DNA of 64,000 nt from an uncultured Muribaculaceae bacterium (GCA_947628305.1 CANQZG010000005.1:62001-126000); one strand, 5' to 3'; shown: positions 8,451-17,442, numbered from the stretch's first letter. Notes: a model not told the origin generated them from the letters alone. Program-made: numbers and translations.

Positions 8451-8499
8451 GTGGTACATTTTTTAAGTTGTACCACAATTGTCGGTCGGCTTGTACCAC
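8451..8499. repeat. GTGGTACA inverted and direct repeats
   Basis: GTGGTACA (8451-8458) and TGTACCAC (8469-8476) form a perfect 8-base inverted repeat with a 10-base spacer. A third copy, TGTACCAC, lies at 8492-8499. This could be an operator or a relic of a terminal repeat; no partner gene is known. Confidence 0.6.
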
Positions 8500-8528
8500 A
8501 CCTCTTATAGTGCCTTATGACGCATTAT

Positions 8529-8768
8529 TCATGATAATCCATGCTTGAATATCCTGTTCTTGGCAAGCCATTCGAGCAGTTCAACCGAGGTACCGTCGGG
8601 TAGCTTGTAGTCGCAGATAACAATGTCGCGGTAGGCGGATTTCTCCAGCATCGACTTGGCTCCCTTTAGGCTCATCGCTGTCACAATATCCAAACCGAAA
8701 CACGCCAACTTACGGCTCAATTCCTCACAGTCCGCCGGACTATCATCTATAATCAGTATCCTATACAT
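8529..8768 (-). pseudogene. Truncated response-regulator receiver domain
   Basis: From ATG at 8768 the product starts 'MYRILIIDDSPADC' and contains 'IVICDYKLPDGTSVELLEWL': the acidic pocket (DD) and the phospho-acceptor Asp of a receiver domain like those of RteB/NtrC-type regulators. It stops after about 79 residues ('NRIFKHGLS'), before the end of a normal ~120-residue receiver domain, and no output domain follows. It is therefore a broken fragment, probably left by an earlier element or deletion. Longer readings upstream of 8768 add residues unlike a receiver domain. Confidence 0.75.
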
Positions 8769-8908
8769 AAGTATATGGGGGGTAAGAATTATTGGCTTTC
8801 GTAAGCAAGTCGGCCATAATCCGTGGGTCAGAAGATAACGCATCAATAATTAAAATCTCATTCACTGCAATGTGGTTAATAATGAATTTTATTGTGTAAT
8901 AAGTTGAT

Positions 8909-11239
8909 TTAGTAAAGCTTATATAGCGACCACAGCCTTTGCTGTTCATCATTGCCTGCACCTGTTCCCTTATATCGATTTTCTTTATGGTTAAAGCGGT
9001 ATGTTATTGTCAGTTTAATTTGGCGGGTATTGTCTTTTGTAGCTCTGTATTGCACAGTTTGACGGTCATAGAACCATGAGGCATCTCGCATGGTATGAAA
9101 AAGGTCTTTTCCTTCAAGCAAAATATTCCATTTTCCACCGGCAAATTCTTTGTTAAGGCTCACATTCATAAACCATGATGACTTCATGTGCCTGTTCTGG
9201 AAATTGCCTTTAGAAGAATAATTACTGTCAATACGTATTAGAAATCCAGCCGGTAGTTGCAAGGCATTAACCATATTGAAATAAAGAATGGTTCCATTCA
9301 TGTTTTTGGGTCTATGTTCCAGTTCAATATCCAACCATTGCGTGATGCCCGTAACCGATAATGATGGCTGCCATATTCCAAAAGTTGGTGAATATGAGAC
9401 CGATGCCGTCATCTCATTCCTTGATTTCACGTTGGCGAATCTATTTATCGAGATACTGGGATTTGAATCCAACTGATTTGTCGCGAAAAAGATGTCATCC
9501 TTATAGTGATTGTATCCAATCTGGATATTGAGACTTTTCCATAAAAGACCTCCGTTAATAGAATTGATGTAGGTGGGCTGTAGGTTCGGAGTCCCGGCAA
9601 GATATGTCAGACGGTTACCATAACGCACAGCACTACTGAGCATCTCGTATGCCGGTCGGACTGTACGGATATTATATGCCAGCGAAAGATTTGTAGCCAC
9701 TACATTAAGATTTAGTGTCAATGACGGAAATAGATTGTCATACATCTTGCTTTTGTCCTTCTGAATTGTTCCATTCTCATAGAAATCATACGTCACATGC
9801 TCGTATCTGAGACCTATATTGGTGTTGATTGGTCCGATTGAGGCATTATAACCCAGAAATACAGCAGCATTGCGGTCAAATATCTTGTCATTGCTTTGGC
9901 TTATAAGTTCTCCGAATCCACTTGAATAAGATTTACGCTTTGTGTCGGTGTACTCTGTTCCAAGCGATAAACCGCCTTTCCATATAGGATAGGATAAAAG
10001 AAGTTTCCCGGCAAAAAGAGTGTTGTGATAATTATCAGTTGTGGAACATTCATAATCCTCAAAGTTTTCGCTTATATCAGCTACCTGCGCTTTTCCTCGC
10101 CCGTTGCCTATCACTGCATCGGCATTAAAGTCTATTTCAAGGTTGGAAAGTTTACCCTGATAATAAATGTTTACATGATGCGAGACGGACTTGTCATGTA
10201 AATTTTCCGTAGTGTTCCACTTGTCATATAATACGTTGTCAGCATAGACATCCGTTAGATTGTGATTTTCAGATGTCCTGCGTGGCATCGAAAGAAGTTC
10301 ATACATGGCTCCGACTGAATGATTATGGGTGAAATCATAATTAAATCCGCCTTTTGCAAAATAAGACCGCAACAATCCCCGGTCCTCGGATTTGACATCC
10401 TGATACCATTCTTTCTCAGCCAAAGTCGTAATGTCAGTACTTCCATCCTGCCATTGGTGCATGAGGTCGTAACGGAACGAGCCGAACACATTAAACCTTC
10501 CCTGCCGATAGTCAAGATTTAATTGTTGACCAGTATTGAACTTCTTGGCGTAGTCAATGCCGGAATTGATTTCAACCCCGAAACCATTGTCTTCATTATT
10601 TTTGGTTATAATTTTCAGCACAGCTCCGATTTCGGCGTCATACTCCGGTCCCGGAGTTGTAAGCAACTGGATGTTTCTGATGTCTTCTGAGCGTAATCGT
10701 TTCAGTTCAGACATATCGCGAACAAGGCGATTATTTACATATATTGACGGGGCTCCCTTGCCAATCACTTCAAAGCTGCCGTCGATTTTCCTTTTCACTC
10801 CTGCAAGCAATGGTATTATATCCTCGGCACTACCTGCTTTACTTAGAGCACTTCCTTCCACCTCTGTTGATATTCCACCGGCAACGGCTTTTAGTGCAGG
10901 CCGATGTCCTGCAACTACGACTTCTCCAAGCACGTATTCATCTGGAATCATGACAATTTTGCCGAGATTGCAGGGAGCGGAACTGACAGAAAAAGTCTTG
11001 TACCCCATATATGATACATTGACAATATACCTGTCATTACTGGGTAACTGAATATTGAAAATTCCAAGACTGTCTGTCATGCCCCCGGTTATGAAGGTAG
11101 AGTCGGAGTCACACGATACATTTACGGTGGCGAACTCCAACGGGACCTGGTTCTCATCGACTACCATGCCTCGGAATGATTGTGCGGCACATAATGCAGT
11201 AGTCAACATCAGTGCCAGAATAAAGATAAAATTCTTCAT
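8909..11239 (-). CDS. Outer-membrane receptor-like beta-barrel protein (CarboxypepD-reg-like / OMP_b-brl_3)
   Basis: A 776-residue protein with a signal peptide (MKNFIFILALMLTTALCAA), a carboxypeptidase-regulatory-like domain (about 22-105, 'FRGMVVDENQVPLEFATVNV'), a plug-like region (about 110-215) and a long C-terminal beta-barrel. This is the TonB-receptor-like family common in Bacteroidota; the ligand is unknown. A perfect palindrome upstream (11268-11283), repeated in imperfect form before the adjacent tetR-family gene, suggests repression by that regulator. The AT-rich coding style matches the accessory region rather than the core genes to the right. Confidence 0.85.
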   Translation of the reverse strand: MKNFIFILALMLTTALCAAQSFRGMVVDENQVPLEFATVNVSCDSDSTFITGGMTDSLGIFNIQLPSNDRYIVNVSYMGYKTFSVSSAPCNLGKIVMIPDEYVLGEVVVAGHRPALKAVAGGISTEVEGSALSKAGSAEDIIPLLAGVKRKIDGSFEVIGKGAPSIYVNNRLVRDMSELKRLRSEDIRNIQLLTTPGPEYDAEIGAVLKIITKNNEDNGFGVEINSGIDYAKKFNTGQQLNLDYRQGRFNVFGSFRYDLMHQWQDGSTDITTLAEKEWYQDVKSEDRGLLRSYFAKGGFNYDFTHNHSVGAMYELLSMPRRTSENHNLTDVYADNVLYDKWNTTENLHDKSVSHHVNIYYQGKLSNLEIDFNADAVIGNGRGKAQVADISENFEDYECSTTDNYHNTLFAGKLLLSYPIWKGGLSLGTEYTDTKRKSYSSGFGELISQSNDKIFDRNAAVFLGYNASIGPINTNIGLRYEHVTYDFYENGTIQKDKSKMYDNLFPSLTLNLNVVATNLSLAYNIRTVRPAYEMLSSAVRYGNRLTYLAGTPNLQPTYINSINGGLLWKSLNIQIGYNHYKDDIFFATNQLDSNPSISINRFANVKSRNEMTASVSYSPTFGIWQPSLSVTGITQWLDIELEHRPKNMNGTILYFNMVNALQLPAGFLIRIDSNYSSKGNFQNRHMKSSWFMNVSLNKEFAGGKWNILLEGKDLFHTMRDASWFYDRQTVQYRATKDNTRQIKLTITYRFNHKENRYKGTGAGNDEQQRLWSLYKLY

Positions 11240-11267
11240 ATATTTTTGTGTTTAAGTTTTTGCATTA

Positions 11268-11283
11268 TAGACCAAATGGTCTA
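11268..11283. promoter_or_regulatory. Palindromic operator upstream of receptor gene
   Basis: TAGACCAAATGGTCTA is a perfect 16-base palindrome 29 bases upstream of the receptor ATG. A near copy precedes the TetR-family gene at 11941-11956. Together they fit a TetR dimer site controlling both genes. Confidence 0.7.
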
Positions 11284-11338
11284 ATAAGGTCGAAAAAAGT
11301 GACTGATACGATAACGAATCAGCCAAGAAAAAAGCTTA

Positions 11339-11923
11339 TTATTTTCTTATAATCTCATAAAGATTATGCCAGGATACAGTTAGCTGTTCTATCGTATTTA
11401 TATTAGCAACGCTTTTCAGTTGTTTTGCCGAAATTCCTTCTTGTATTGTAATAAATAGTGAAGCAAGTTCAGCATTGTCGATTGAAATTCGGATTTCGCC
11501 ACTGTCGCGTCCCGATTCAAGTATTTTTTCCCATGCTGAAAGTTGCTTTTTTTCTTGTTCCTTAACCAGAAGTGCGATTTCCGGGATTCGAACCGATGCT
11601 TGACCCACCAATATTTGAATCTTGAAGTTCTCACCTAATGATGCCATTCTCTTGTAAGCACGATATTCGGCGGCAAGTAAGCCATCAATAAAATCCTTGA
11701 CAGAAGAATTAGGTAGCTTGCCGAAGTTTACTGTCCTAAAATTGACAATTATATATCTGGCACATTCCTCAAACAATGCCCATTTATTCTTGAAGTAATA
11801 ATAAAACGTCCCTTTAGCTTGACCTGAAGCCTCAAGGATGTCTTGTAAGGTTACCTCTTTATATCCGTTCTGGAGAAAGAGCCTGAGCCCTGCCAATAAG
11901 ATTATGTTTCGAGTATCTTTCAT
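11339..11923 (-). CDS. TetR-family transcriptional regulator
   Basis: The protein starting MKDTRNIIL has 194 residues. The N-terminal HTH is 'VTLQDILEASGQAKGTFYYYFKNKWALFEE', a classic TetR DNA-binding domain; the C-terminal part is the ligand and dimer domain. The start at 11923 is preferred over the upstream in-frame ATG at 11959 because the operator-like palindrome (11941-11956) would otherwise lie inside the coding sequence. The downstream gene on the same strand is the receptor with the matching operator, so it probably represses itself and the receptor. The inducer is unknown. Confidence 0.88.
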   Translation of the reverse strand: MKDTRNIILLAGLRLFLQNGYKEVTLQDILEASGQAKGTFYYYFKNKWALFEECARYIIVNFRTVNFGKLPNSSVKDFIDGLLAAEYRAYKRMASLGENFKIQILVGQASVRIPEIALLVKEQEKKQLSAWEKILESGRDSGEIRISIDNAELASLFITIQEGISAKQLKSVANINTIEQLTVSWHNLYEIIRK

Positions 11924-11940
11924 TTGTCCAATTCTCGCTT

Positions 11941-11956
11941 TAGACCAAATAGTCCA
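11941..11956. promoter_or_regulatory. Second operator copy, at the tetR-family gene
   Basis: TAGACCAAATAGTCCA shares 14 of 16 bases with the perfect palindrome at 11268-11283 and lies 18 bases before the regulator's start, consistent with autoregulation. Confidence 0.6.
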
Positions 11957-12047
11957 CAAAAATAATCATTATCGTTGATTCTACAAAATTTATAAGAATT
12001 ATAACCCCTATACGTTACTATCTTCACTTCATTATAAAAATATACAA

Positions 12048-12113
12048 GGCAGACGGTGAACTCTGCCGCAGTCTGCCTACCGTGGGTATAGTCCTGATGG
12101 TTGGAATACCCAC
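12048..12113. other. Two consecutive stem-loops
   Basis: GGCAGAC (12048-12054) pairs with GTCTGCC (12071-12077), and GTGGGTAT (12082-12089) pairs with ATACCCAC (12106-12113). They lie between the TetR-family and Fic genes, with no T-run after them. They may be part of an RNA leader, an operator or a recombination relic; nothing in the sequence decides. Confidence 0.45.
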
Positions 12114-12219
12114 ATCGATGAATATATTGATTGCTACGGTTGTCGAGGTTCAGTTACATTCATGTTTGGATGCAGCGGTTATTTTGCAATCAAAAGCAAC
12201 TTGTTTTGTAGTAAGTAAA

Positions 12220-12251
12220 GTTGTTTTTATTGTAAGAAAATACTAATTTTG
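12220..12251 (+). promoter_or_regulatory. Promoter of the Fic gene
   Basis: GTTG (12220-12223), 20 bases, then TAATTTTG (12244-12251). The ATG is at 12256, so the transcript would have almost no leader. TTTTGTAGTA occurs twice (12204-12213 and 12247-12256) and may be a regulator site. Confidence 0.6.
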
Positions 12252-12255
12252 TAGT

Positions 12256-13266
12256 ATGAAAACTAAATTAGAAGAATTAGTGGGTAGATACCGGGAGCTT
12301 GGCATAGACCAACAGTTGGACTATGACAAGTTTTATCTGTATTCCATCATCACCCACTCGACGGCGATTGAAGGCTCAACCATTACGGAACTTGAAAATC
12401 AGATTATGTTTGACAACGGCATTGCCATAAAGGGCAAAAGTATTGTCGAGCAGAACATGAACCTTGACCTCAAAGCCGCATACGAGCGCATGTTGGTATA
12501 TGCCCGAAACCATGCCGATATTACGGTTGACAGGCTCAAAGAGCTGTCGGCCTTGACAATGAAGAATACCGGTGCTGAATATCATACAGCATTGGGCGAT
12601 TTCTCATCGGCAAATGGTGATTTACGCCTGTTGAATGTGACTGCCGGGGTCGGTGGCAAATCTTATATGGCATTCAACAAGGTGCCACAAAAATTAAAAG
12701 AATTTTGCGACGCTTTGAATGTCGTCCGGCGAAACGCATCGTCAATGACGATGCAGCAGCTTTATGAACTGAGTTTTGACGCGCACTATAATCTGGTGAC
12801 AATCCATCCGTGGGCCGATGGGAACGGACGCATGGCGCGTTTGCTGATGAACTGGCTGCAATTTGAATATGGTCTGATACCATCCCGAATATTCAGCGAT
12901 GACAAAGAGGAATATATTAAAGCGTTGGTAGCGACACGTGAGAACGGGGATTTGTCGATATTCCGCAACTTCATGACCCAAGCGATGATAGCCCACCTGT
13001 CGCGCGACATAGTGACATATACCGAATCCATCAGAGAAAGCGAACCTATAATAAAAAAGGCCGACATTCCTGCAAAGCCAAAGAAAACCCGCGACAAAAT
13101 CATAGACCTGTTACGCCAAAATCCAAAACTGAGTGCAACTGCCCTCGCCGCTGAAATAGGCATCTCTGCCAAAGGCATCCAACGTCACCTCGCCAACTTC
13201 AAGGCCGAAGGCATCCTCCACCGCATCGGTCCCGACAAAGGCGGCCAATGGCAAATCAATGATTGA
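12256..13266 (+). CDS. Fic-domain protein (likely AMP-transferase) with C-terminal winged helix
   Basis: A 336-residue protein. The Fic motif is 'HPWADGNGRMAR' beginning at H184, with the catalytic His, the acidic metal ligand and the GNGR anion-binding loop intact. An N-terminal inhibitory motif [S/T]xxxE[G/N] is present at S35-E39-G40, which in this family holds the enzyme inactive until it is displaced. The C-terminal ~60 residues form a winged helix ending 'RIGPDKGGQWQI', much like the end of the AlbA-domain regulator. The target is unknown; stand-alone Fic proteins of this type are often regulators or toxin-like. It is followed directly by an integrase relic, which points to arrival by transfer. 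Confidence 0.9.
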   Translation: MKTKLEELVGRYRELGIDQQLDYDKFYLYSIITHSTAIEGSTITELENQIMFDNGIAIKGKSIVEQNMNLDLKAAYERMLVYARNHADITVDRLKELSALTMKNTGAEYHTALGDFSSANGDLRLLNVTAGVGGKSYMAFNKVPQKLKEFCDALNVVRRNASSMTMQQLYELSFDAHYNLVTIHPWADGNGRMARLLMNWLQFEYGLIPSRIFSDDKEEYIKALVATRENGDLSIFRNFMTQAMIAHLSRDIVTYTESIRESEPIIKKADIPAKPKKTRDKIIDLLRQNPKLSATALAAEIGISAKGIQRHLANFKAEGILHRIGPDKGGQWQIND

Positions 13267-13272
13267 ATTGAA

Positions 13273-13338
13273 TGCTTTTAAACGCTTTGTAAAAGTCACC
13301 ATGTAGTTGTTGCCTCTTGGCTTGGACTGCTTGACTTT
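13273..13338 (-). pseudogene. Integrase gene scar (22 codons)
   Basis: Read on the minus strand this stretch encodes 'KVKQSKPRGNNYMVTFTKRL' plus KA, nearly identical to 'KVKRPKPRGDNYMVTFTKRF' of the integrase at 6596-7957. Similarity ends abruptly on both sides: one side is the Fic stop (13266), the other the stop of the outer-membrane gene (13337). It is a remnant of a second, related tyrosine-recombinase gene. Confidence 0.85.
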
Positions 13339-15415
13339 ATCGTCCTCCGGCAGTGGAGGCATCGGTCTTGGCATCGGCATTGACGAGTTTGTTGACTCCA
13401 CGTTTCTGACGACCCCACTGCACATTGTAACTGATGGATACGTATGGCATCCGCATATCAAGGCGCATGTGCTGTTCATTGGTGTTCCATTTACTGAGCG
13501 ACCTTGACCCTTGGTCATATTCGCCGAAAGGCATTATCAGACCTGCGCTGAACTGCCAGTTTTTCCAATTATAGGCAAGGTCAATCATTGACAGATTTTC
13601 GCCCCAACTGATTTTCTCGCCCCAAAGGTCATGCTGGGCGCGGAAATAGCTACCGCTCAACACGAGTCCCCAGTGCATGAACTGTAGAGTCGCGTTACCA
13701 CTCCAGTTGTTGTTGGTGTGATTGTATCCTGTACCTCTCATACGTTCCATACGGAATTGAAGGTATCCGCTTGCCATAAGCCATTTGGGAATGATGTCGA
13801 TTTGCGGAGCGAGGAAGAACGAGAGGTTTTTCAGGCCTCGGCTGTTTTCGTATGTGGTCACGAGTTTATCATCATTCCAGTGAAGCAACGGAGTGATTGC
13901 GTTGGGGGAAGTAAAGGCCCGAATCCCGAATGACCCGCCTACCCTCGGCAGATTGAACCCGTAGCGGAATGTCAGCATATATGACGTGGACGTTTTCAGA
14001 TTAGAATTGCCGACTCGCCATTGGAAACCGTCAAGCTGCTGCGGTACAGGGTTGGTCTCGACGAGCGACGGGGAGGATTGCCACGATGTGAAATTAAGAC
14101 GGAAATTATGGTTTTGGTTCAATGAATAAGTGACCGTGGCCTGGGGTCGCGGGCTCCATGAGTGATTGCCCCGGGCCGATTCCTTGAAATAGAAATCGGT
14201 ATATTGCGCACCGATTCCCGCCGTGGCAGTCCATTTGCCGAAACGTTGGAAATATTCGGCGAAGATATAGACCTTATCCTGTCGTTGATGGAAAATGTCA
14301 CCGTTGAGATTTTCATACTGCGAGCGGTTTCGGTTAGCAGTATAAGAAACCCCGGCTGTCAAACGCGATTTGTTCCAGTTCTTGATATAGTCGGCCTCGA
14401 TGGCATAAGCCTGATTGCGGTCCTTTATATTGGTGTGGATGTCAGTGATATAACTTGTCGCATCCGGGAACTGTTCAAGATAGTCTGACCATGAACGGCC
14501 TATATACATCGAAGCCTTGAAATCCACCACCAACATCTGTCGGCGTGCGAAGTTCTGTTGCAGGTATAATGATAATGAGGGATAGTTGCCCTTATCACCA
14601 AATCGTTCAGTAAGGAGTATGTCGTCAGTGCCATTGCTCAAAGATAACAATCCATTGTATTCCGTCTTGTTACCAAGATGCTGTTGATTGGTTAATTGGG
14701 CCACAAATACCGTGGTGTCAGGTTTGACATAGTTATAGGAGGCGAAATAGTACGGCAACGAATTATCAAGACTGCCACCACGCGGGGTCTCGTTTCGGGT
14801 AAGCGAATGTCCATCGGGATAGGTGAACGTTTCGGTATAATCCCGATAGATTTTGATGTCTTCAGTCAACTTGCAGCTTGCATATACCTCCCATTGTGAA
14901 CGCCCTGAATTGAATTTTGCATCCGCCATATAGAAACCCCAGGCTTGATTAAGAGCCGGACGGGCCAGTCCTTGAAATGAACCGCCTAACGTAGGATTAG
15001 CTACAATGAAATTCAGAACATAGTTCGCACCCCCATATCTTAGTCCGGGGTTATCCATCCACTCCACCCGCTTGATAGTTTCGGGGAGCAATGCCCTCAC
15101 TTGCTCGATGGACGATTCACGGCCATTGATTCGTACCTGCACCGCCTGACCTGCAGCCTGGATTGTCCCGAGAACATCATTGACCGACAGTGACGGTATC
15201 ATCAGATTGTTGAGCAGCTGCATCCCGTTCTTGGATGCCTCCACCGCGCTTTGCGATGGATGATAAACATCCATGTCGGCCTTGCGAATCACCTTGGGGG
15301 CTTGTATGACAACCTCTTGAAGTTCCTGTGTCGCAATGGAATCGGATGGTTCGGTCTGCGCCATAAGATTCCCGGTGCATAACAAAACCACCGTTATGCT
15401 TATAGTATTTTTCAT
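13337..15415 (-). CDS. Outer-membrane receptor-like beta-barrel protein
   Basis: A 692-residue protein with a signal peptide ending 'CTGNLMA', a TonB-plug-like region (about 35-150, 'VNDVLGTIQAAGQAVQVRIN') and a large C-terminal beta-barrel. There is no N-terminal carboxypeptidase-like domain. A hydrophilic tail ends 'STAGGR'. Function and ligand are unknown; it belongs to the outer-membrane family-3 barrels of Bacteroidota. The Crp-type regulator gene lies upstream on the same strand, separated by 82 bases that include a -7 box, so the gene probably has its own promoter. Confidence 0.82.
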   Translation of the reverse strand: MKNTISITVVLLCTGNLMAQTEPSDSIATQELQEVVIQAPKVIRKADMDVYHPSQSAVEASKNGMQLLNNLMIPSLSVNDVLGTIQAAGQAVQVRINGRESSIEQVRALLPETIKRVEWMDNPGLRYGGANYVLNFIVANPTLGGSFQGLARPALNQAWGFYMADAKFNSGRSQWEVYASCKLTEDIKIYRDYTETFTYPDGHSLTRNETPRGGSLDNSLPYYFASYNYVKPDTTVFVAQLTNQQHLGNKTEYNGLLSLSNGTDDILLTERFGDKGNYPSLSLYLQQNFARRQMLVVDFKASMYIGRSWSDYLEQFPDATSYITDIHTNIKDRNQAYAIEADYIKNWNKSRLTAGVSYTANRNRSQYENLNGDIFHQRQDKVYIFAEYFQRFGKWTATAGIGAQYTDFYFKESARGNHSWSPRPQATVTYSLNQNHNFRLNFTSWQSSPSLVETNPVPQQLDGFQWRVGNSNLKTSTSYMLTFRYGFNLPRVGGSFGIRAFTSPNAITPLLHWNDDKLVTTYENSRGLKNLSFFLAPQIDIIPKWLMASGYLQFRMERMRGTGYNHTNNNWSGNATLQFMHWGLVLSGSYFRAQHDLWGEKISWGENLSMIDLAYNWKNWQFSAGLIMPFGEYDQGSRSLSKWNTNEQHMRLDMRMPYVSISYNVQWGRQKRGVNKLVNADAKTDASTAGGR

Positions 15416-15442
15416 ATCTGTTTAGCGTTCTAATTTATGACG

Positions 15443-15450
15443 CAAAATTA
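15443..15450 (-). promoter_or_regulatory. Likely -7 box for the outer-membrane gene
   Basis: TAATTTTG on the minus strand, 27 bases before the ATG at 15415. The -33 position is not well matched. Confidence 0.4.
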
Positions 15451-15497
15451 CAGCGTTATGTTACAACGACTCTCAACAAATGTTGAAATGTGACAGC

Positions 15498-16061
15498 TTA
15501 AACAATCTTTCTTAGCCGGGAAAGATGGGTTGGTGTGATTTTAAGGAATGAAGCAATATCTTTGAGCGAAAACATATTGAACAGGTCGGGATGTCGGGAG
15601 ATAAGGTTATTGTAACGTTCCTGCGGTGTCTGCGCATAGATGGCGGCGTAACGGTCATAAACAGTTGAGAAAACCGCCTCCGTGCTAACCATAATGACCT
15701 CCCTCAGGCGGACATCACCCTTCATGCGCTCCCCGATTGTCTTGGTCGGAACACACAGAATCTCACAAGGCGTCGTGGCGACAACTGATGTACGGGCGGC
15801 TATTCCCCTGAAAGAGAACGGGAAATCGGCCACAAACTCATCGGTGAATTCCAATCCGAGAACATGCTCAATACCGTCATGCCCGTATGCAACATATTTC
15901 AGCGTCCCCGATTGAATAAAACCCAAATACCGCGCGACACTGCCAACCGTAAAGAAATCCTCGCCTCTGTCATAGTGGCGAAGAACGCCCTCCCGTTGAC
16001 AAAGGTCGCGCCAATAAGACACTGCCGGTGAATCTATATAGGAGTTGAATCTGTCAGTCAT
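15498..16061 (-). CDS. Crp/Fnr-family transcriptional regulator
   Basis: A 187-residue protein with a cyclic-nucleotide-binding-like beta-roll (about 25-115) and a C-terminal HTH_Crp helix-turn-helix ('FSLKDIASFLKITPTHLSRL'). The arrangement fits the Bacteroidota Crp-like proteins. No cysteine cluster for an iron-sulfur centre is visible, so it is not an Fnr oxygen sensor. The effector cannot be told from the sequence. The adjacent outer-membrane gene downstream on the same strand is a possible target. Confidence 0.85.
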   Translation of the reverse strand: MTDRFNSYIDSPAVSYWRDLCQREGVLRHYDRGEDFFTVGSVARYLGFIQSGTLKYVAYGHDGIEHVLGLEFTDEFVADFPFSFRGIAARTSVVATTPCEILCVPTKTIGERMKGDVRLREVIMVSTEAVFSTVYDRYAAIYAQTPQERYNNLISRHPDLFNMFSLKDIASFLKITPTHLSRLRKIV

Positions 16062-16166
16062 TATCCTTTTAGAGTATGTCTTTCAAAACGTTGTAGACTA
16101 ATATAAACCAATACAATTACAAAATTAACCTTTTCCCTCAAAACCAAAATGACTTCATAGATTTTT

Positions 16167-16198
16167 ATTGCAAAATTCGACCGATTCCTGTAACTTTG
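16167..16198 (+). promoter_or_regulatory. Promoter of pepT-miaA
   Basis: ATTG (16167-16170), 20 bases, then TAACTTTG (16191-16198); the pepT ATG is 24 bases downstream. A TAATTTTG at 16120-16127 on the opposite strand may serve the divergent Crp-family gene. Confidence 0.65.
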
Positions 16199-16221
16199 TC
16201 GAAAATTAGAAAATCGGTATC

Positions 16222-17442
16222 ATGACAGTAGTTGACAGATTCCTCCAATATGTGAAATTCGACACGCAAAGCGACGAACTCACCAACATGACACCCTCCA
16301 CCCCGGGGCAGATGATTTTTGCCCAACACCTTGAACAAGAGTTAAAGGCAATGGGGTTGAAGGACATAACACTTGACACAAACGGGTATCTCATGGCGAC
16401 ACTCCCCGGGAACATCGACAGGGAAGTGCCCACAGTCGGGTTCATCGCCCATCTCGACACATCGCCCGACATGAGCGGACGCCACGTGTCGCCACGTATT
16501 GTCGAGAACTATGACGGGGGCGACATAACCCTCAACAACGAGCAAGGAATCACCCTCTCCCCCACCGAGTTCCCCGAGCTCCTTCATTACAAGGGACAGT
16601 CACTGATTGTCACCGACGGAACCACCTTGTTGGGAGCCGATGACAAGGCCGGCGTGGCTGAAATCATAACCGCCGTGGCATACCTTCAGAAACATCCTGA
16701 AATCAAACATGGGGACATCCGCATCGCATTCAACCCCGACGAGGAAATCGGCCAGGGCGCACACAAGTTTGACGTAGACCTTTTCGGTGCCGACTGGGCC
16801 TATACCATGGACGGAGGCGAGATTGGCGAACTGGAATATGAAAACTTCAACGCCGCTGTCGCCAAGGTCACATTCAAAGGCCGCAACGTCCATCCCGGCT
16901 ACGCCAAGCACAAGATGCTCAACTCGATACGCATCGCCAATCAGTTCATCATCATGCTACCGCGCTGGGAGACTCCCGAGCACACCGAGGATTACGAAGG
17001 TTTCTATCACCTTGTATCAATCGAGGGTTCGGTCGAGGAGACAGTCCTCACCTATATCATTCGCGACCATGACCGCGACAGATTTGAACGCCGCAAGAAA
17101 GAACTTGAACATCTCACACGCAAAATCAATAACGAGTTCCCCGGTTGCGCATCAATCGACATCAAGGACCAATACTATAACATGCGCGAGAAAATCGAGC
17201 CTGTCATGCACATCATCGACATCGCAGAGCAGGCGATGCGCAACGCCGATGTGACACCTAAGGTCGTGCCTATACGCGGAGGGACTGACGGCGCACAGCT
17301 GTCGTTCAAAGGACTACCCTGCCCCAACATCTTCGCGGGCGGACTCAACTTCCACGGACGGTATGAATTCGTGCCGATTCCCTCAATGGAGAAAGCGACA
17401 CAGGTCATTGTCGAAATCGCCCGTCTCATCGCCCAACGATGA
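16222..17442 (+). CDS. pepT: Peptidase T (tripeptide aminopeptidase)
   Basis: A 406-residue protein, the normal PepT length. Metal and catalytic motifs of the M20 family are present: '[12 protein letters not shown]' (His ligand and the following Asp), '[11 protein letters not shown]' (bridging Asp), '[11 protein letters not shown]' (Glu general base and Glu ligand), 'YTMDGGE' and the C-terminal His in '[13 protein letters not shown]'. It releases the N-terminal residue from tripeptides in the cytoplasm, as part of peptide utilization. Its stop overlaps the miaA start by 4 bases, so the two are co-transcribed. Confidence 0.96.
   Translation: MTVVDRFLQYVKFDTQSDELTNMTPSTPGQMIFAQHLEQELKAMGLKDITLDTNGYLMATLPGNIDREVPTVGFIAHLDTSPDMSGRHVSPRIVENYDGGDITLNNEQGITLSPTEFPELLHYKGQSLIVTDGTTLLGADDKAGVAEIITAVAYLQKHPEIKHGDIRIAFNPDEEIGQGAHKFDVDLFGADWAYTMDGGEIGELEYENFNAAVAKVTFKGRNVHPGYAKHKMLNSIRIANQFIIMLPRWETPEHTEDYEGFYHLVSIEGSVEETVLTYIIRDHDRDRFERRKKELEHLTRKINNEFPGCASIDIKDQYYNMREKIEPVMHIIDIAEQAMRNADVTPKVVPIRGGTDGAQLSFKGLPCPNIFAGGLNFHGRYEFVPIPSMEKATQVIVEIARLIAQR

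Noticed and set aside
11575..11600. tRNA-like T-arm string (GGGATTCGAACC) on the plus strand
   Set aside because: It lies within the intact TetR-family reading frame, and no acceptor, D or anticodon arm can be paired around it.
13111..13518. Minus-strand ORF of 135 codons bridging Fic and the receptor gene
   Set aside because: Only its middle 22 codons resemble a protein (integrase relic). The two ends are antisense to Fic and out of frame with the receptor gene, so it is not a gene.
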